The notes below the pieces were generated by a model. It was given only the letters and a program-made list of their open reading frames with translations. It ran no database searches and was not told the DNA's origin. A stretch of DNA of 64,000 nucleotides from NCBI GenBank assembly GCA_026645575.1, contig JAPKMW010000066.1:1-64000 (forward strand), read 5' to 3'. The translations under genes and the position numbers were made by a program. This document shows, piece after piece, positions 15,138 through 23,957 of the stretch. The stretch is from Caldilineaceae bacterium. GTDB lineage: Bacteria > Chloroflexota > Anaerolineae > Caldilineales > Caldilineaceae. How positions within the stretch are numbered: the stretch's first letter is position 1; every line of letters begins with the position of its first letter.

Positions 15138-15974
15138 ATGGAAACCGTGAACCAACTTCAGGAAAACCTGATCGCCTACTTTCGCGTCTTTGCCGGTCTG
15201 CCGGGCATCACCTTTGTCGAGGGGGAGGTGACCTGGAATGTCGGTGGGCCAGGGCCGCACATTTTGCACGCCCACTTTCCACCGGATCACGTTGACCAGC
15301 ACATTGACGACCTCATCCGCCAGATTGGTCAAGCGGCCAACAGTGTGGACTGGTTTGTCTTTCCCAGTTGCCAGCCAGCCGATCTGTACGAACGGGTGGC
15401 GGCGCGTGGGCTGGCCGGCGGCCCTGATGGCGTCTGGGAACTCGTCGGCAAGGTTGGTGGGCCAGGTGGCAACTGGCTGATTGCCGATCTCACGGCGTTG
15501 CCCGCGGCTCCTACTGTGTCGAATCGCTTTCATATCGAATTTGTGCGCAACGAGTCGATGTTGGGCGACTGGTTGCAGGTCTCCTTAACGGGCTTCGGTG
15601 GTACACCACCGCCACCCGAAAAGTGGAGAGAGAATTACTTCTATGCTGGTTATGCACGCCACGGCTTTGGCGCAGAGGCATTTTCCCGCCGCTATATCGG
15701 CTACCTGAATGATCAACCCGTCACCGCGGCGACATTGCTCTTGGCCGGTGGGATTGCCGGTCTCTTTGACATTTCCACGCCGTCGGCGTTCCGTCGTCAG
15801 GGCTTTGGCAGCGCGATCAGTTGGCATCTGTTGCAGGAGGCGCACAGATACGGCTACCAACAAGCGTATGTCTGGTCTTCGGATCTGGGCAAAGGGGTCT
15901 ATCAACGAGTCGGCTTTGTGCCGGTTGCTTTGGGGATGCGGGAATACTGCTGGCAGAAGCGACCGTTGCCGTAA
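15138..15974 (+). CDS. GNAT acetyltransferase
   Basis: The 278-residue protein has a poorly conserved N-terminal half (tandem-GNAT-like) and a C-terminal GNAT core: RRYIGYLNDQPVTAATLLLA, then STPSAFRRQGFGSAISWHLL, with RRQGFG as the CoA loop, and SSDLGKGVYQRVGFVPV as the final motif. Members acetylate amines of small molecules, and the target cannot be deduced. No strong ribosome site is visible before the ATG, so the start is less certain than others. It shares a strand with the amidase, 39 bases upstream. Confidence 0.7.
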   Translation: METVNQLQENLIAYFRVFAGLPGITFVEGEVTWNVGGPGPHILHAHFPPDHVDQHIDDLIRQIGQAANSVDWFVFPSCQPADLYERVAARGLAGGPDGVWELVGKVGGPGGNWLIADLTALPAAPTVSNRFHIEFVRNESMLGDWLQVSLTGFGGTPPPPEKWRENYFYAGYARHGFGAEAFSRRYIGYLNDQPVTAATLLLAGGIAGLFDISTPSAFRRQGFGSAISWHLLQEAHRYGYQQAYVWSSDLGKGVYQRVGFVPVALGMREYCWQKRPLP

Positions 15975-16155
15975 AGAGAGATAGCGGCGACAGTACTATC
16001 CCGAAGCTACCGATGGCGTTTACACCACAGCTATGCAGCAGTGATGGCAAAAATAGGTAGCCGAATAGGTAATTGTACCGATGCGCCGGGGCGACAAACA
16101 ATGTACAATATTTGTGTAATTCCCATATTGTATTTTGTCAACGAAGGAGAAACCC

Positions 16156-16575
16156 ATGACCGCTTTTGAAGCCGCCACCCAATTCTTTCTGGCTTGTGAA
16201 GCGCCGGAAGGCTGGGCGGGTTGTCAACCCTATGTGGCTGAAGACGCCACCTTCACCGCCCAAAGCGAGCCGCTGGTTGAGGTCAAAACCGTGCAAGCCT
16301 ATTGCGATTGGATGGTTGGCCTGGCGACCGTCACCGCCCCCGGCGCCACCTATGACCTTCATGCCTCCGCCTATGATGAAAAGACGCGCACCGCCATCTT
16401 CTTTGCCACCTATCATGCCAAGCACACCGGCGACGGCGGCCCCGTTCCACCCACCCACAAAGAGACCCATACCGACTATGTCTACTTCCTGACCATGAAC
16501 GACGAAAACAAAGTCGCCCGCATGGTCAAAGTGTGGAATGCGCCGTGGGCCATGCGGGAATTGGGTTGGCTGTAG
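16156..16575 (+). CDS. NTF2/SnoaL-like protein, copy 2
   Basis: This 139-residue protein is nearly identical to the one at 621: about nine substitutions in 139 positions, several conservative, clustered in the first 60 residues. AAGGAG at 16144-16149 sits the same distance from the ATG as in copy 1, so the duplication included the ribosome site. Apart from GAAGGAGA-type bases, the upstream sequence does not match. A strong hairpin follows the stop. The function is unknown, as for copy 1. Confidence 0.75.
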   Translation: MTAFEAATQFFLACEAPEGWAGCQPYVAEDATFTAQSEPLVEVKTVQAYCDWMVGLATVTAPGATYDLHASAYDEKTRTAIFFATYHAKHTGDGGPVPPTHKETHTDYVYFLTMNDENKVARMVKVWNAPWAMRELGWL

Positions 16576-16583
16576 CGGGCATA

Positions 16584-16643
16584 GACAAGCGAAAGAGAAA
16601 CGGCTAGAATTCCCCTGATCTAGCTGTTTCTCTTTCGCTTGTC
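16584..16643 (+). terminator. 25-bp near-perfect hairpin after NTF2-like copy 2
   Basis: The arms at 16584-16608 and 16619-16643 pair at 24 of 25 positions around a 10-base loop; the left arm begins GACAAGCGAAAGAGAAAC. It starts eight bases after the stop codon and ends 22 bases before the O-methyltransferase ATG. The T-rich right arm could support termination, but the length also suits a processed small RNA or repeat element. Confidence 0.6.
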
Positions 16644-16665
16644 ACTTCACCAAAGGAACTGAACC

Positions 16666-17709
16666 ATGCCATTGCTCCCCAATCCAATCGAACGACTCCT
16701 CTTTGTCACCACGAACCAGGCGCCCGGCCCAGCTATCGATTTGTGGAGTGGGACCGCCTTCCCTGTGCTGTTGGCGGCCTTGCGTCTCCACCTCTTTGCC
16801 GCGCTCCAGGAACAACCCGCCGACGCCGACGACGTGGCACAGCGGTTGAAGCTGGACCAACGGGGAACAACGCTTCTGCTTGAAACACTGGTGGCGTTGG
16901 GCTACCTGAAAAAGCGCAAGGAACGCTACCACCCGACCGCCATGACAGACAAGTGGTTGACCGATGCCGGCTCTGCCAACATGACCCCCTTCTTTCTCTT
17001 CTGGGGCGCAATGGTGGAGAAGCTCACGCCGGCGTTGACCGAGGCCATTCGCACCGGCAGTCCACCCTTGAACCTCTACGACTGGCTGGCGACCGAACCG
17101 GAAGTGGCGCGACATTTTCAGGAAGGTCTAGCCGCCATGACCCGCCTCGCCCTGCCCGACATCGCGCCGGCGATCCCCGTGCCAGCCAGGCCAACCCGTT
17201 TGTTGGATGTGGGCGGTGGTCACGCGGCCTATAGCATTGCCCTCTGTCAACAACATCCGCAGCTTATGGCGGTTGTCTTTGATGGCGAACAGGCGTTGAC
17301 GCTGGGACGCCAGGCCATTGCCACGGCTGGATTGGGTGAACAGGTGCAGCCCCAAGTGGGCAATTTTCTGGTTGATGACCTGGGCGCCGGCTATGACCTG
17401 CTTCTCTTGTTCAATATCATTCATGGCTTAACCGCCGAACAAAATCTTGCCCTGTTGCACAAAGCAAAAGCCGCGCTCAATCCTGGCGGACGGGTCGTCA
17501 TTTTGGATCAGATCGCCGGCAGCGTTCCCTTGCCCATGCTCAACACGGCGGCGCACATTTTCAGCCTCAGCTTCTTTCTCATGGTGGGCGGACAGTTGTA
17601 TACTGAAGCGGCGATTCAACAGTGGCTGACCACGGCCGGCTTTGGCAAGGTGCAACGACCCAGGATCGTTAAGGCTGGTAGTCCGCTCATCATCGCCGAA
17701 CGGATGTAA
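16666..17709 (+). CDS. O-methyltransferase, dimerising plant/CrtF type
   Basis: The 347-residue protein has an N-terminal winged-helix dimerisation domain (ALRLHLFAALQEQP, then LKLDQRGTTLLLETLVALGYL). The catalytic domain has motif I as LLDVGGGHAAYSIAL, DLLLLFNIIHGLT near the substrate site, and GGRVVILDQI. This is the arrangement of class I O-methyltransferases such as hydroxyneurosporene, caffeate and aromatic polyketide methyltransferases (Methyltransf_2). No general-base histidine can be assigned with confidence, although NIIHG is a candidate. The substrate is unknown. Confidence 0.8.
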   Translation: MPLLPNPIERLLFVTTNQAPGPAIDLWSGTAFPVLLAALRLHLFAALQEQPADADDVAQRLKLDQRGTTLLLETLVALGYLKKRKERYHPTAMTDKWLTDAGSANMTPFFLFWGAMVEKLTPALTEAIRTGSPPLNLYDWLATEPEVARHFQEGLAAMTRLALPDIAPAIPVPARPTRLLDVGGGHAAYSIALCQQHPQLMAVVFDGEQALTLGRQAIATAGLGEQVQPQVGNFLVDDLGAGYDLLLLFNIIHGLTAEQNLALLHKAKAALNPGGRVVILDQIAGSVPLPMLNTAAHIFSLSFFLMVGGQLYTEAAIQQWLTTAGFGKVQRPRIVKAGSPLIIAERM

Positions 17710-17742
17710 GCCCTGGGTTATGTGCGGGAAGGAGGCAACTTC

Positions 17743-17880
17743 ATAGCAACCTCATCCACCATCATTCTGATTGGCCCCGAACGGACAGGGAAAAGTACGG
17801 TTGGCCGGCTGCTGGCAGAGCGGCTAGGGCTGCCCTTTACCGATGTCAGCAAGAGCGCTGCGCCCTATTATTTCAACTAG
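17743..17880 (+). pseudogene. P-loop kinase-like relic (shikimate/adenylate kinase type)
   Basis: An open frame of 45 codons reads STIILIGPERTGKSTVGRLL followed by AERLGLPFTDVSK, which has the glycine-rich Walker A of shikimate-kinase-like nucleotide kinases. AAGGAGG at 17729-17735 is correctly spaced, but the start position is ATA, as if an ATG had mutated. The frame ends at TAG 17878, after which a different gene relic begins. The product would lack all but the first strand and helix of a kinase. Confidence 0.65.
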
Positions 17881-18014
17881 TGGGCGTCAGCGAAGCCCAG
17901 CCGGTCGCCTTTCAGCAATCAATTGAGAGTTGGATCGAAGGGTTCCATGGCGTAGTAGAGCGGCAGATCGGCGGCCAGGTGATCTATGGCAAGCCGCTTG
18001 ACCCGGTGGGGTAG
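17880..18014 (+). pseudogene. C-terminal relic of a family C methyltransferase
   Basis: The frame from 17880 reads VGVSEAQPVAFQQS, then IEGFHG, then GGQVIYGKPLDPVG and a TAG. This aligns with the last 75 residues of the intact enzyme at 4651 (VGIRETPPMRFRQS and INARVIYGKPLDPNA), with about 30 residues deleted between. No start or SAM-binding half remains. The following 213 bases, to 18227, hold no gene I recognise. Confidence 0.75.
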
Positions 18015-18227
18015 GGTGCTGCCCATATCACCGCAAATCATGAGATTAGCGAATCAGCCCCGGAAAATTTGTGAACATGCGGGATAGCACATTGGTCACA
18101 GCAAGATTCGCAAATCCTCTTTGATTCGCTGCAATATAGGGCGGACGGCTCAACCTATCCCAGTTCATTGCTAGAGCAGTGTTGACCCAAAGAAAGCAAC
18201 AGCATGTAGACTAAGGCTAACGTAACG

Positions 18228-19151
18228 ATGAACATTGATTCTCTACCCAAAGTTCGCTACACCTACCAAAACCACACATTGGATAGTACGCGTTGGCAAC
18301 ACTTTGAACCGCGTCAGGGCGATATTATCGTTGCCACATCCTACAAATCAGGTACAACCTGGATGCTTGAAATCGTGCATCGACTGATGCATCTTGAGAC
18401 AACCCCGCCGCCCAATCAAGAGTATTGGCTTGATGCACGCTGGGGTTCACTCAACCAGGTGATGAGTGAGTTAGCGGCAAAGGCTGGCCCCAGGTTGCTC
18501 AAGAGCCATTTGCCATTGGATGGCTTGCCCTACTTTCCACAAGTCAAGTACATTGTGGTTGGGCGCGACACCCGCGATGTTTTTATGTCGATCTGGAATC
18601 ACTATGCCAACTATACCCCCCGCTTCTATGCTCTGATCAATGACACACCCGGTCGAATCGGCGAGCCGTTGCCGCCTTGCCCTGCCGATATCCATGAATT
18701 TTGGCAGAACTGGATTGAGCGCGGCTGGTTCCCTTGGGAGAGTGAAGGGTATCCGTTCTGGGGTAATTTGCATCACACACAGAGCTGGTGGGATTATCGC
18801 ACGCTCGACAACATTCTCTTTGTCCATTTCAACGATCTGCTGCTTGACTTGGTCGGCGAAATCCGCCGGGTTGCACATTTTCTTGGCATCGGCGTTTCAG
18901 AAACGGCGCTGACGTCGCTTAGCCAGGCGGTCACCCTTACAGCCATGCGGCGCGATGCAGAAATTCTCTATCCAAACCTGGGGCAGTTATGGCAGGGTGG
19001 CGTACAGACCTTTTATTTCAAAGGCACCAACGGACGCTGGAAAGAGGTGCTCAGTGCGGCGGAGTTGCAGATGTACGAGCAAGCCAAAAGCAGGGTCTTG
19101 ACCCCGGATTGTGCGCGCTGGTTAGAGCAGGGGCATATACCATATCGCTGA
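18228..19151 (+). CDS. PAPS-dependent sulfotransferase
   Basis: The 307-residue protein has all three cofactor motifs of cytosolic-type sulfotransferases: the 5'-phosphosulfate loop YKSGTTW at residues 39-45, the 3'-phosphate motif GRDTRDVFMSIWNHY from 112, and the C-terminal FKGTNGRWKE at 264-273, corresponding to the RKGxxGDWKN element. It transfers sulfate from PAPS to a hydroxyl or amine of an unknown acceptor. Such enzymes are uncommon in bacteria and usually belong to secondary metabolism or glycan decoration. No Shine-Dalgarno is visible before the ATG. Methyltransferase relics lie on both sides. Confidence 0.9.
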   Translation: MNIDSLPKVRYTYQNHTLDSTRWQHFEPRQGDIIVATSYKSGTTWMLEIVHRLMHLETTPPPNQEYWLDARWGSLNQVMSELAAKAGPRLLKSHLPLDGLPYFPQVKYIVVGRDTRDVFMSIWNHYANYTPRFYALINDTPGRIGEPLPPCPADIHEFWQNWIERGWFPWESEGYPFWGNLHHTQSWWDYRTLDNILFVHFNDLLLDLVGEIRRVAHFLGIGVSETALTSLSQAVTLTAMRRDAEILYPNLGQLWQGGVQTFYFKGTNGRWKEVLSAAELQMYEQAKSRVLTPDCARWLEQGHIPYR

Positions 19152-19413
19152 TTTTGAGCAAGCCTTTGTCGAAATGGTGCGCGTCACCCACGCTGGTGGC
19201 CGGGTGGTGATCTTGGAGTCAGATTTTGATGGCATCATCATCAGTTCACCCGACAAAGCGATGACGCACCAGGTGATTCATGCCTATACCGATCGCTTTC
19301 CCAATGGGCAATGTGTTCGCCACCTCTATCGCCTGTACAAAGCGGCAGGACTACAGGAAATATCGCTACTTGCCATCCCCATTCTCTTCACCGAGGTGGA
19401 ATTGGCAGAGCAA
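19150..19413 (+). pseudogene. C-terminal relic of a family A methyltransferase
   Basis: Beginning two bases before the end of the sulfotransferase stop codon, the frame reads DFEQAFVEMVRV, VILESDFDG, SSPDKAMTHQVI and [11 protein letters not shown]. This tracks residues of the intact enzyme at 1091 ([32 protein letters not shown]). Similarity ends at 19413. The frame happens to stay open into the cyclase gene, creating an apparent 1586-residue protein that I do not believe is made. Bases 19414-19515 show nothing recognisable. Confidence 0.8.
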
Positions 19414-19515
19414 TTGAAAAAACGCATCCCCAAGTTGATATGCACCCGAGGAGGGCCATATACACCCCTGACGATTATCACCATCCACTTGTCGATCATT
19501 GTTAGTCATAAGCAT

Positions 19516-19544
19516 TTGAAGCTTTGCCCCCGGCAACGTATAAT
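19516..19544 (+). promoter_or_regulatory. Near-consensus promoter for a leaderless cyclase mRNA
   Basis: TTGAAG (-35) and TATAAT (-10) are separated by exactly 17 bases. The ATG at 19552 is only seven bases past the -10, so transcription should begin at or within a base or two of the start codon. No Shine-Dalgarno is present. This promoter is what fixes the start of the cyclase at 19552 rather than at the upstream in-frame ATG in the methyltransferase relic. Confidence 0.7.
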
Positions 19545-19551
19545 AGCAGCT

Positions 19552-22500
19552 ATGCAACCTGCTGCTGCCTACATCGCTCGCGACCGGCGGCGCGCCCTGG
19601 CGACCGGTGCGAGCTTGCCTGAAGCGACGACCGGCGCCACCCTCTTCGCCGATATTTCCGGCTTTACCCCGCTCACGACAGCGCTGGTGCGCAGTTATGG
19701 AGCGCGGCGGGGGGCCGATGAATTAACGCGCCACCTGAACATTGTCTACACCGCGCTCATCAGCGAAGTGGAACGCTACGGTGGCAGCGTCATCGGCTTT
19801 AGCGGCGACGCCATTACCTGTTGGTTTGCTGCCCCCTCGCCCGCAAGCCACAGTGAGCTGATCGAGGCGATCCGTCAAGCCGCCACCGCCGCCCTCGCCA
19901 TGCAAGCCGCCATGAAAAATTATCAGAGCATCCGTTTGCCGGCTGGCGATATGGTAACGCTGGCAATCAAGACAGCGGTGGCCGCCGGGCCGGCGCGCCG
20001 CTTTGCCGTCGGTGATCCGGCCATCCAACTGATCGATGTACTGGCCGGCGTCACGCTCGACCGCATGGCTGCCACTGAGCAGATGGCAAAGCAGGGCGAA
20101 TTGGTTCTCGATGAGCCGACGGTTCATCGGCTACAACCGGCGCCCACCATTGCCGAGTGGCGCACCCAACCCAACACGGGCGAACGGTTTGCCGTTGTCG
20201 CCAGGCTAGCGCAGCCGGCGACACCTGTTGATCCCCAACCAGTAACTCTATTACCGGAAGCGGAGGCCAGCGCCTGGGTGCTGCCGCCAGTCTATGCACG
20301 CCTACAAAGTGAAGGGGGGCGCTTTCTGGCCGAATTGCGCCCAGCCACGGCGCTCTTCCTCAAGTTTACCGGTCTGGATTATGACAATGATCCAGAGGCC
20401 GCCAACAAGCTTGATCAATATATTCGGTGGGTGCAAAGTATTGTCAACCACTACGAAGGCGCCCTCATACAGTTGACCACCGGTGACAAAGGCACTTATC
20501 TCTACGCCGCCTTTGGCGCGCCGATTGCCCATGATGACGACATCCGGCGGGCAGTGACAACGGCGCTGGAACTGCGCACACCGCCACCCCACTGCCCGTT
20601 TATTGCCACCACCCAGATCGGCATTAGCCAGGGCGCGATGCGCGTCGGCGCCTATGGCAGCGCCACCCGGCAGACCTACGGCGTGTTGGGCGATGAAACG
20701 GTGGTCGCCGCCCGGCTGATGACCCACGCACCGCCGGGTCATGTGCTGGTCAGTCAGGTGATTGCTGATGCGATTGGTGATGAATTTCGGCTGCAACCGC
20801 TGGGCGAGGTCAAACTCAAAGGCAAGGCAACACCCCAGCCGCTCTATGCTGTTCTGCAACCAATCACCCGCAGCCGGCAACTCTATGATCTCTATCCGAC
20901 ACCGCTGGTCGGTCGCGCGAAGGAGTTGGCGCAGATTGCAACCGAGTTAGCGGCTGTCCGTCAGGGCCAAGGGCGCCTGGTACGCATTGAGGGGAGCGCC
21001 GGCGTTGGCAAGAGCCATTTGGTAGCAGAAGCGGCACGCCAGGCCCATCAACAAGGCTTGACGATTGTCAGCGGCGCCTGCCAGAGTACCAACCAGGATA
21101 CCGCCTATTTTGCTATCCGGTTGGCAATGCGGGCGCTGTTAGAGTTGGACACCGTAGATACAGAACACCTATTCACCCCTCCCTACCCCTCCCCTGCTAA
21201 GGGAGGGAACAATGGTGCGCACGAAAGTTCCTCCCCTTATCAGGGGGAGGATAGGAGGGGGTGGCTGAGTCGTTACGACGCCACGGTCGAGACCCAAATT
21301 GAACATGTAACAGCCACTGTGACGACGCTGAATCCGGCCTGGTCGCTGCGGCTGCCCTTGCTGCGCGATCTGCTGGCGCTGCCCATCCCTGACAATGCCA
21401 CCACCGCCGCCTTTGACGCCAAGCTGCGCTATGAAGCGCTTATCAGCCTGGTGGTCGATCTGGTGCAGAGCTATGCCCAACGCCAGCCGCTGCTCCTGAT
21501 CTTTGAAGATATTCATTGGATGGATGAGGCGTCACAGGGCGTTGTTTTAGCATTGGCGCGCATGGTGCAGAGCGCGCCGCTCTTGTTGCTGTTGGTGCAG
21601 CGCCCCCCTGTGCGTGAACACGATCCCTTTTTAAGCGAAGTGGCCGCCCTGACGCCCCAAACCCATCTTTCCCTGGAAGAGTTAACGCCGGAAGGCATCG
21701 CGGCTTTGGTGCAGCAACGGCTCGACCGTGGTCAAGTGAGAGCGACGCCGGTCTCCCCGCTGGCGCTCTCCCTAATCCAGGTACAAACCCAGGGCAACCC
21801 TTTCTTTGCCGAAGAGTTGGTGGACGCCCTACTGGATGACGGTTATCTACAACCCAGCGCCGAGGGGTGGATGTTGTCGCCGGCGCTGATCCAACGGCTG
21901 CGCAACAGCGGTTGTCTGGCGCGGGTTGATACCGTTGAAGTAGTGGCCGCCGATGCACCGCTTGGCACGGTGGAATTGGGCTTGCCCAGCACGATTCAAG
22001 GGGTGATCCTCGCCCGCCTGGATCGCCTGCCGGAGCCGGTCAAGTTGACGGTGAAGGTGGCAAGTGTGATCGGGCGGCTCTTCAACCATGAGCTACTCTT
22101 GCACGCCCACCCGATAAAGCCAGAAGATGTGTTGCTGACCCAACAGCTTGACACCCTGCTCCAACGTGACTTTGCCCGTGTCGAGCAACCGGAGCCGCGG
22201 CGCGCCTATCTCTTCAAACACAACATCACCCAGGAGGTGGTCTACCAGACACTGCTGGCCGATCAACGGCAGGAACTCCACCTCGCCGTCGCCCGCACGT
22301 TGGAAGCGTCGCAGCCGGAGAATGTCGATGACCTGGCGCTGCATTATTACAACAGCGATATGCTACAAGCGCCGGTGCGCGACAGAGCGCTCCACTATTT
22401 GGACGCCGCCGGTCTCCGTGCCAAGCGTGACTACGCCAATGAAACAGCACTGAGTTACTTCAATCGTGCCCTGGAAATCGAAGAACGGGCGGATTGGTTG

Positions 22501-23934
22501 AAGGCGAAAGTAGAGGTATTGCATATCCTAGGGCGGCGGGAGGAAGAAGCGGCGACGTTGCAAAGTTTGACGCATCAGGCAATGTCATCACCGTTTGATC
22601 TTGCGCTGCTATGGGGTGAGTATTATGAAGCTGTGAGTGACTACACGCAAGCGGAAGAGTCCGTAAAGCAAGCGATGAAGTTGACAGAAGTAGAGGATAA
22701 CCAGGAAGGGCAAGCTCGCTCATTGGCGCGTCTGGGATTACTCGCTTGGCGACAAGGAAAGTATGAAGAAGCTGAACAGTTATATAGTGAAGCACTAACA
22801 ATGGTTACGACTGTTCAAAATTATCAGGCGGTAGAAGCTGAGGTGCATTATGGTTTGGGATTAGTCTACCGGCAACAAGGCAAGTATGAAAATGCAGAAG
22901 AATCCTTTAAACGAAACTTGCTCATTAGTTCTGAGCTTGCCCATCGCCCCAATGAAGCACGTGCACTCAATGCATTAGGCAGCATTGAACAGATGCGTAG
23001 AAATTATCAGCATGCAATTACATATTATGAAAAGGCATTAGTGATTAGGGAAACAGTTGGTGATCGCTCTGGTATCGGAACCAGCTTGTTAAATATTGCT
23101 CAAAGTTTAGCAAGCCTTGGCGATCACCGTAAAGTAGAACAGATGCTTCGTGAGGCGCTTACTATACAACGATCTGTAGCAGACCGTTCCTCAGAAGCTG
23201 CAATTTGGAATGAGTTAGGTATTCTGTATCTAATGATTGGTAATTTAGATGAATCGCGTAGCTGTTTGACTCAGGGGCTAAACATTAGTCAAAAGATTGG
23301 CGCAGAAATCCTGCAAGCTTATATTCTAGGCAATTTAGGGATGGTTCTGCGAGATTTGGGTGAGGTAGAAAAGGCAAAAGAATCTTTGAATGAATGTTTG
23401 CATTCTGCACGATCACATGGCGACATACATTTAGAAGCAAGTTGCCTCAATGACTTGGCACTCTTAAACCTATACCAACAGTGCCATAACGAAGCCATTG
23501 AACAGGCGCAGATATCTCTAGAAAAATTTCAATCACTGAAACTTGAATTGTCTACCACTTCTAATCTAGCAGTTATAGCTTCGGCACAATTAGCTCTAGG
23601 GAACTGCACAGAGGCGTTAGCGACAGTTGGTAAAGCACTTCATATTCTTGATAATCATGCTGGTGAAGGGGCAGATTTTGCCCAACGTGATTACTGGATG
23701 TGTTACCAAGTATTGCAAGTACTAGGCGAAACAAGCCTAGCTACTCATGCCCTATCATCAGCTTACCATCTCCTCGTACAGCAATCACAAAAAATCAGCG
23801 ACTTGGAAATGCGCAAATCCTACCTCGAAAACGTGGAATATAATCGTAATATTCTTCAGGCGATTAACGAGGATAGCCGGCAACAATACAACGGAACTAA
23901 AGGGATACCTCAGCAACAACTAGTTTCTTCCTAA
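19552..23934 (+). CDS. Class III cyclase / AAA ATPase / TPR signalling protein
   Basis: The 1460-residue protein has two cyclase homology domains. The first has both metal aspartates (D34 in LFADISGFTP, D86 in GFSGDAIT). The second, at 255-435, is degenerate (TALFLKFTGLDYDND). An AAA/STAND module follows with Walker A GSAGVGKS at 481-488 and Walker B LLLIFEDIHW near 647-656. About 500 residues of TPR repeats (ARLGLLAWRQGKYEEAEQLY and similar) close the protein. Such proteins are thought to make cAMP or to act as nucleotide-gated scaffolds. A palindromic insert codes for about 30 extra residues after the P-loop. The TPR part is clearly richer in A+T than the rest, which suggests a composite origin. 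Confidence 0.85.
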   Translation: MQPAAAYIARDRRRALATGASLPEATTGATLFADISGFTPLTTALVRSYGARRGADELTRHLNIVYTALISEVERYGGSVIGFSGDAITCWFAAPSPASHSELIEAIRQAATAALAMQAAMKNYQSIRLPAGDMVTLAIKTAVAAGPARRFAVGDPAIQLIDVLAGVTLDRMAATEQMAKQGELVLDEPTVHRLQPAPTIAEWRTQPNTGERFAVVARLAQPATPVDPQPVTLLPEAEASAWVLPPVYARLQSEGGRFLAELRPATALFLKFTGLDYDNDPEAANKLDQYIRWVQSIVNHYEGALIQLTTGDKGTYLYAAFGAPIAHDDDIRRAVTTALELRTPPPHCPFIATTQIGISQGAMRVGAYGSATRQTYGVLGDETVVAARLMTHAPPGHVLVSQVIADAIGDEFRLQPLGEVKLKGKATPQPLYAVLQPITRSRQLYDLYPTPLVGRAKELAQIATELAAVRQGQGRLVRIEGSAGVGKSHLVAEAARQAHQQGLTIVSGACQSTNQDTAYFAIRLAMRALLELDTVDTEHLFTPPYPSPAKGGNNGAHESSSPYQGEDRRGWLSRYDATVETQIEHVTATVTTLNPAWSLRLPLLRDLLALPIPDNATTAAFDAKLRYEALISLVVDLVQSYAQRQPLLLIFEDIHWMDEASQGVVLALARMVQSAPLLLLLVQRPPVREHDPFLSEVAALTPQTHLSLEELTPEGIAALVQQRLDRGQVRATPVSPLALSLIQVQTQGNPFFAEELVDALLDDGYLQPSAEGWMLSPALIQRLRNSGCLARVDTVEVVAADAPLGTVELGLPSTIQGVILARLDRLPEPVKLTVKVASVIGRLFNHELLLHAHPIKPEDVLLTQQLDTLLQRDFARVEQPEPRRAYLFKHNITQEVVYQTLLADQRQELHLAVARTLEASQPENVDDLALHYYNSDMLQAPVRDRALHYLDAAGLRAKRDYANETALSYFNRALEIEERADWLKAKVEVLHILGRREEEAATLQSLTHQAMSSPFDLALLWGEYYEAVSDYTQAEESVKQAMKLTEVEDNQEGQARSLARLGLLAWRQGKYEEAEQLYSEALTMVTTVQNYQAVEAEVHYGLGLVYRQQGKYENAEESFKRNLLISSELAHRPNEARALNALGSIEQMRRNYQHAITYYEKALVIRETVGDRSGIGTSLLNIAQSLASLGDHRKVEQMLREALTIQRSVADRSSEAAIWNELGILYLMIGNLDESRSCLTQGLNISQKIGAEILQAYILGNLGMVLRDLGEVEKAKESLNECLHSARSHGDIHLEASCLNDLALLNLYQQCHNEAIEQAQISLEKFQSLKLELSTTSNLAVIASAQLALGNCTEALATVGKALHILDNHAGEGADFAQRDYWMCYQVLQVLGETSLATHALSSAYHLLVQQSQKISDLEMRKSYLENVEYNRNILQAINEDSRQQYNGTKGIPQQQLVSS
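21174..21263. repeat. Palindromic element inserted in frame in the cyclase gene
   Basis: Two 37-base arms (21174-21210 and 21227-21263) pair at 29 positions around a 16-base loop. They are rich in CCCTCC/GGAGGG, with TGCTAAGGGAGGGAAC opposite GTTCCTCCCCTTATCA. The element adds about 30 residues (FTPPYPSPAKGG to YQGEDRRGW) between helices of the ATPase without breaking the frame. Sequences of this kind are normally intergenic repeats, so this looks like a tolerated coding insertion. Confidence 0.7.
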
Positions 23935-23957
23935 CACCGTGGCTTACATACATGCAG

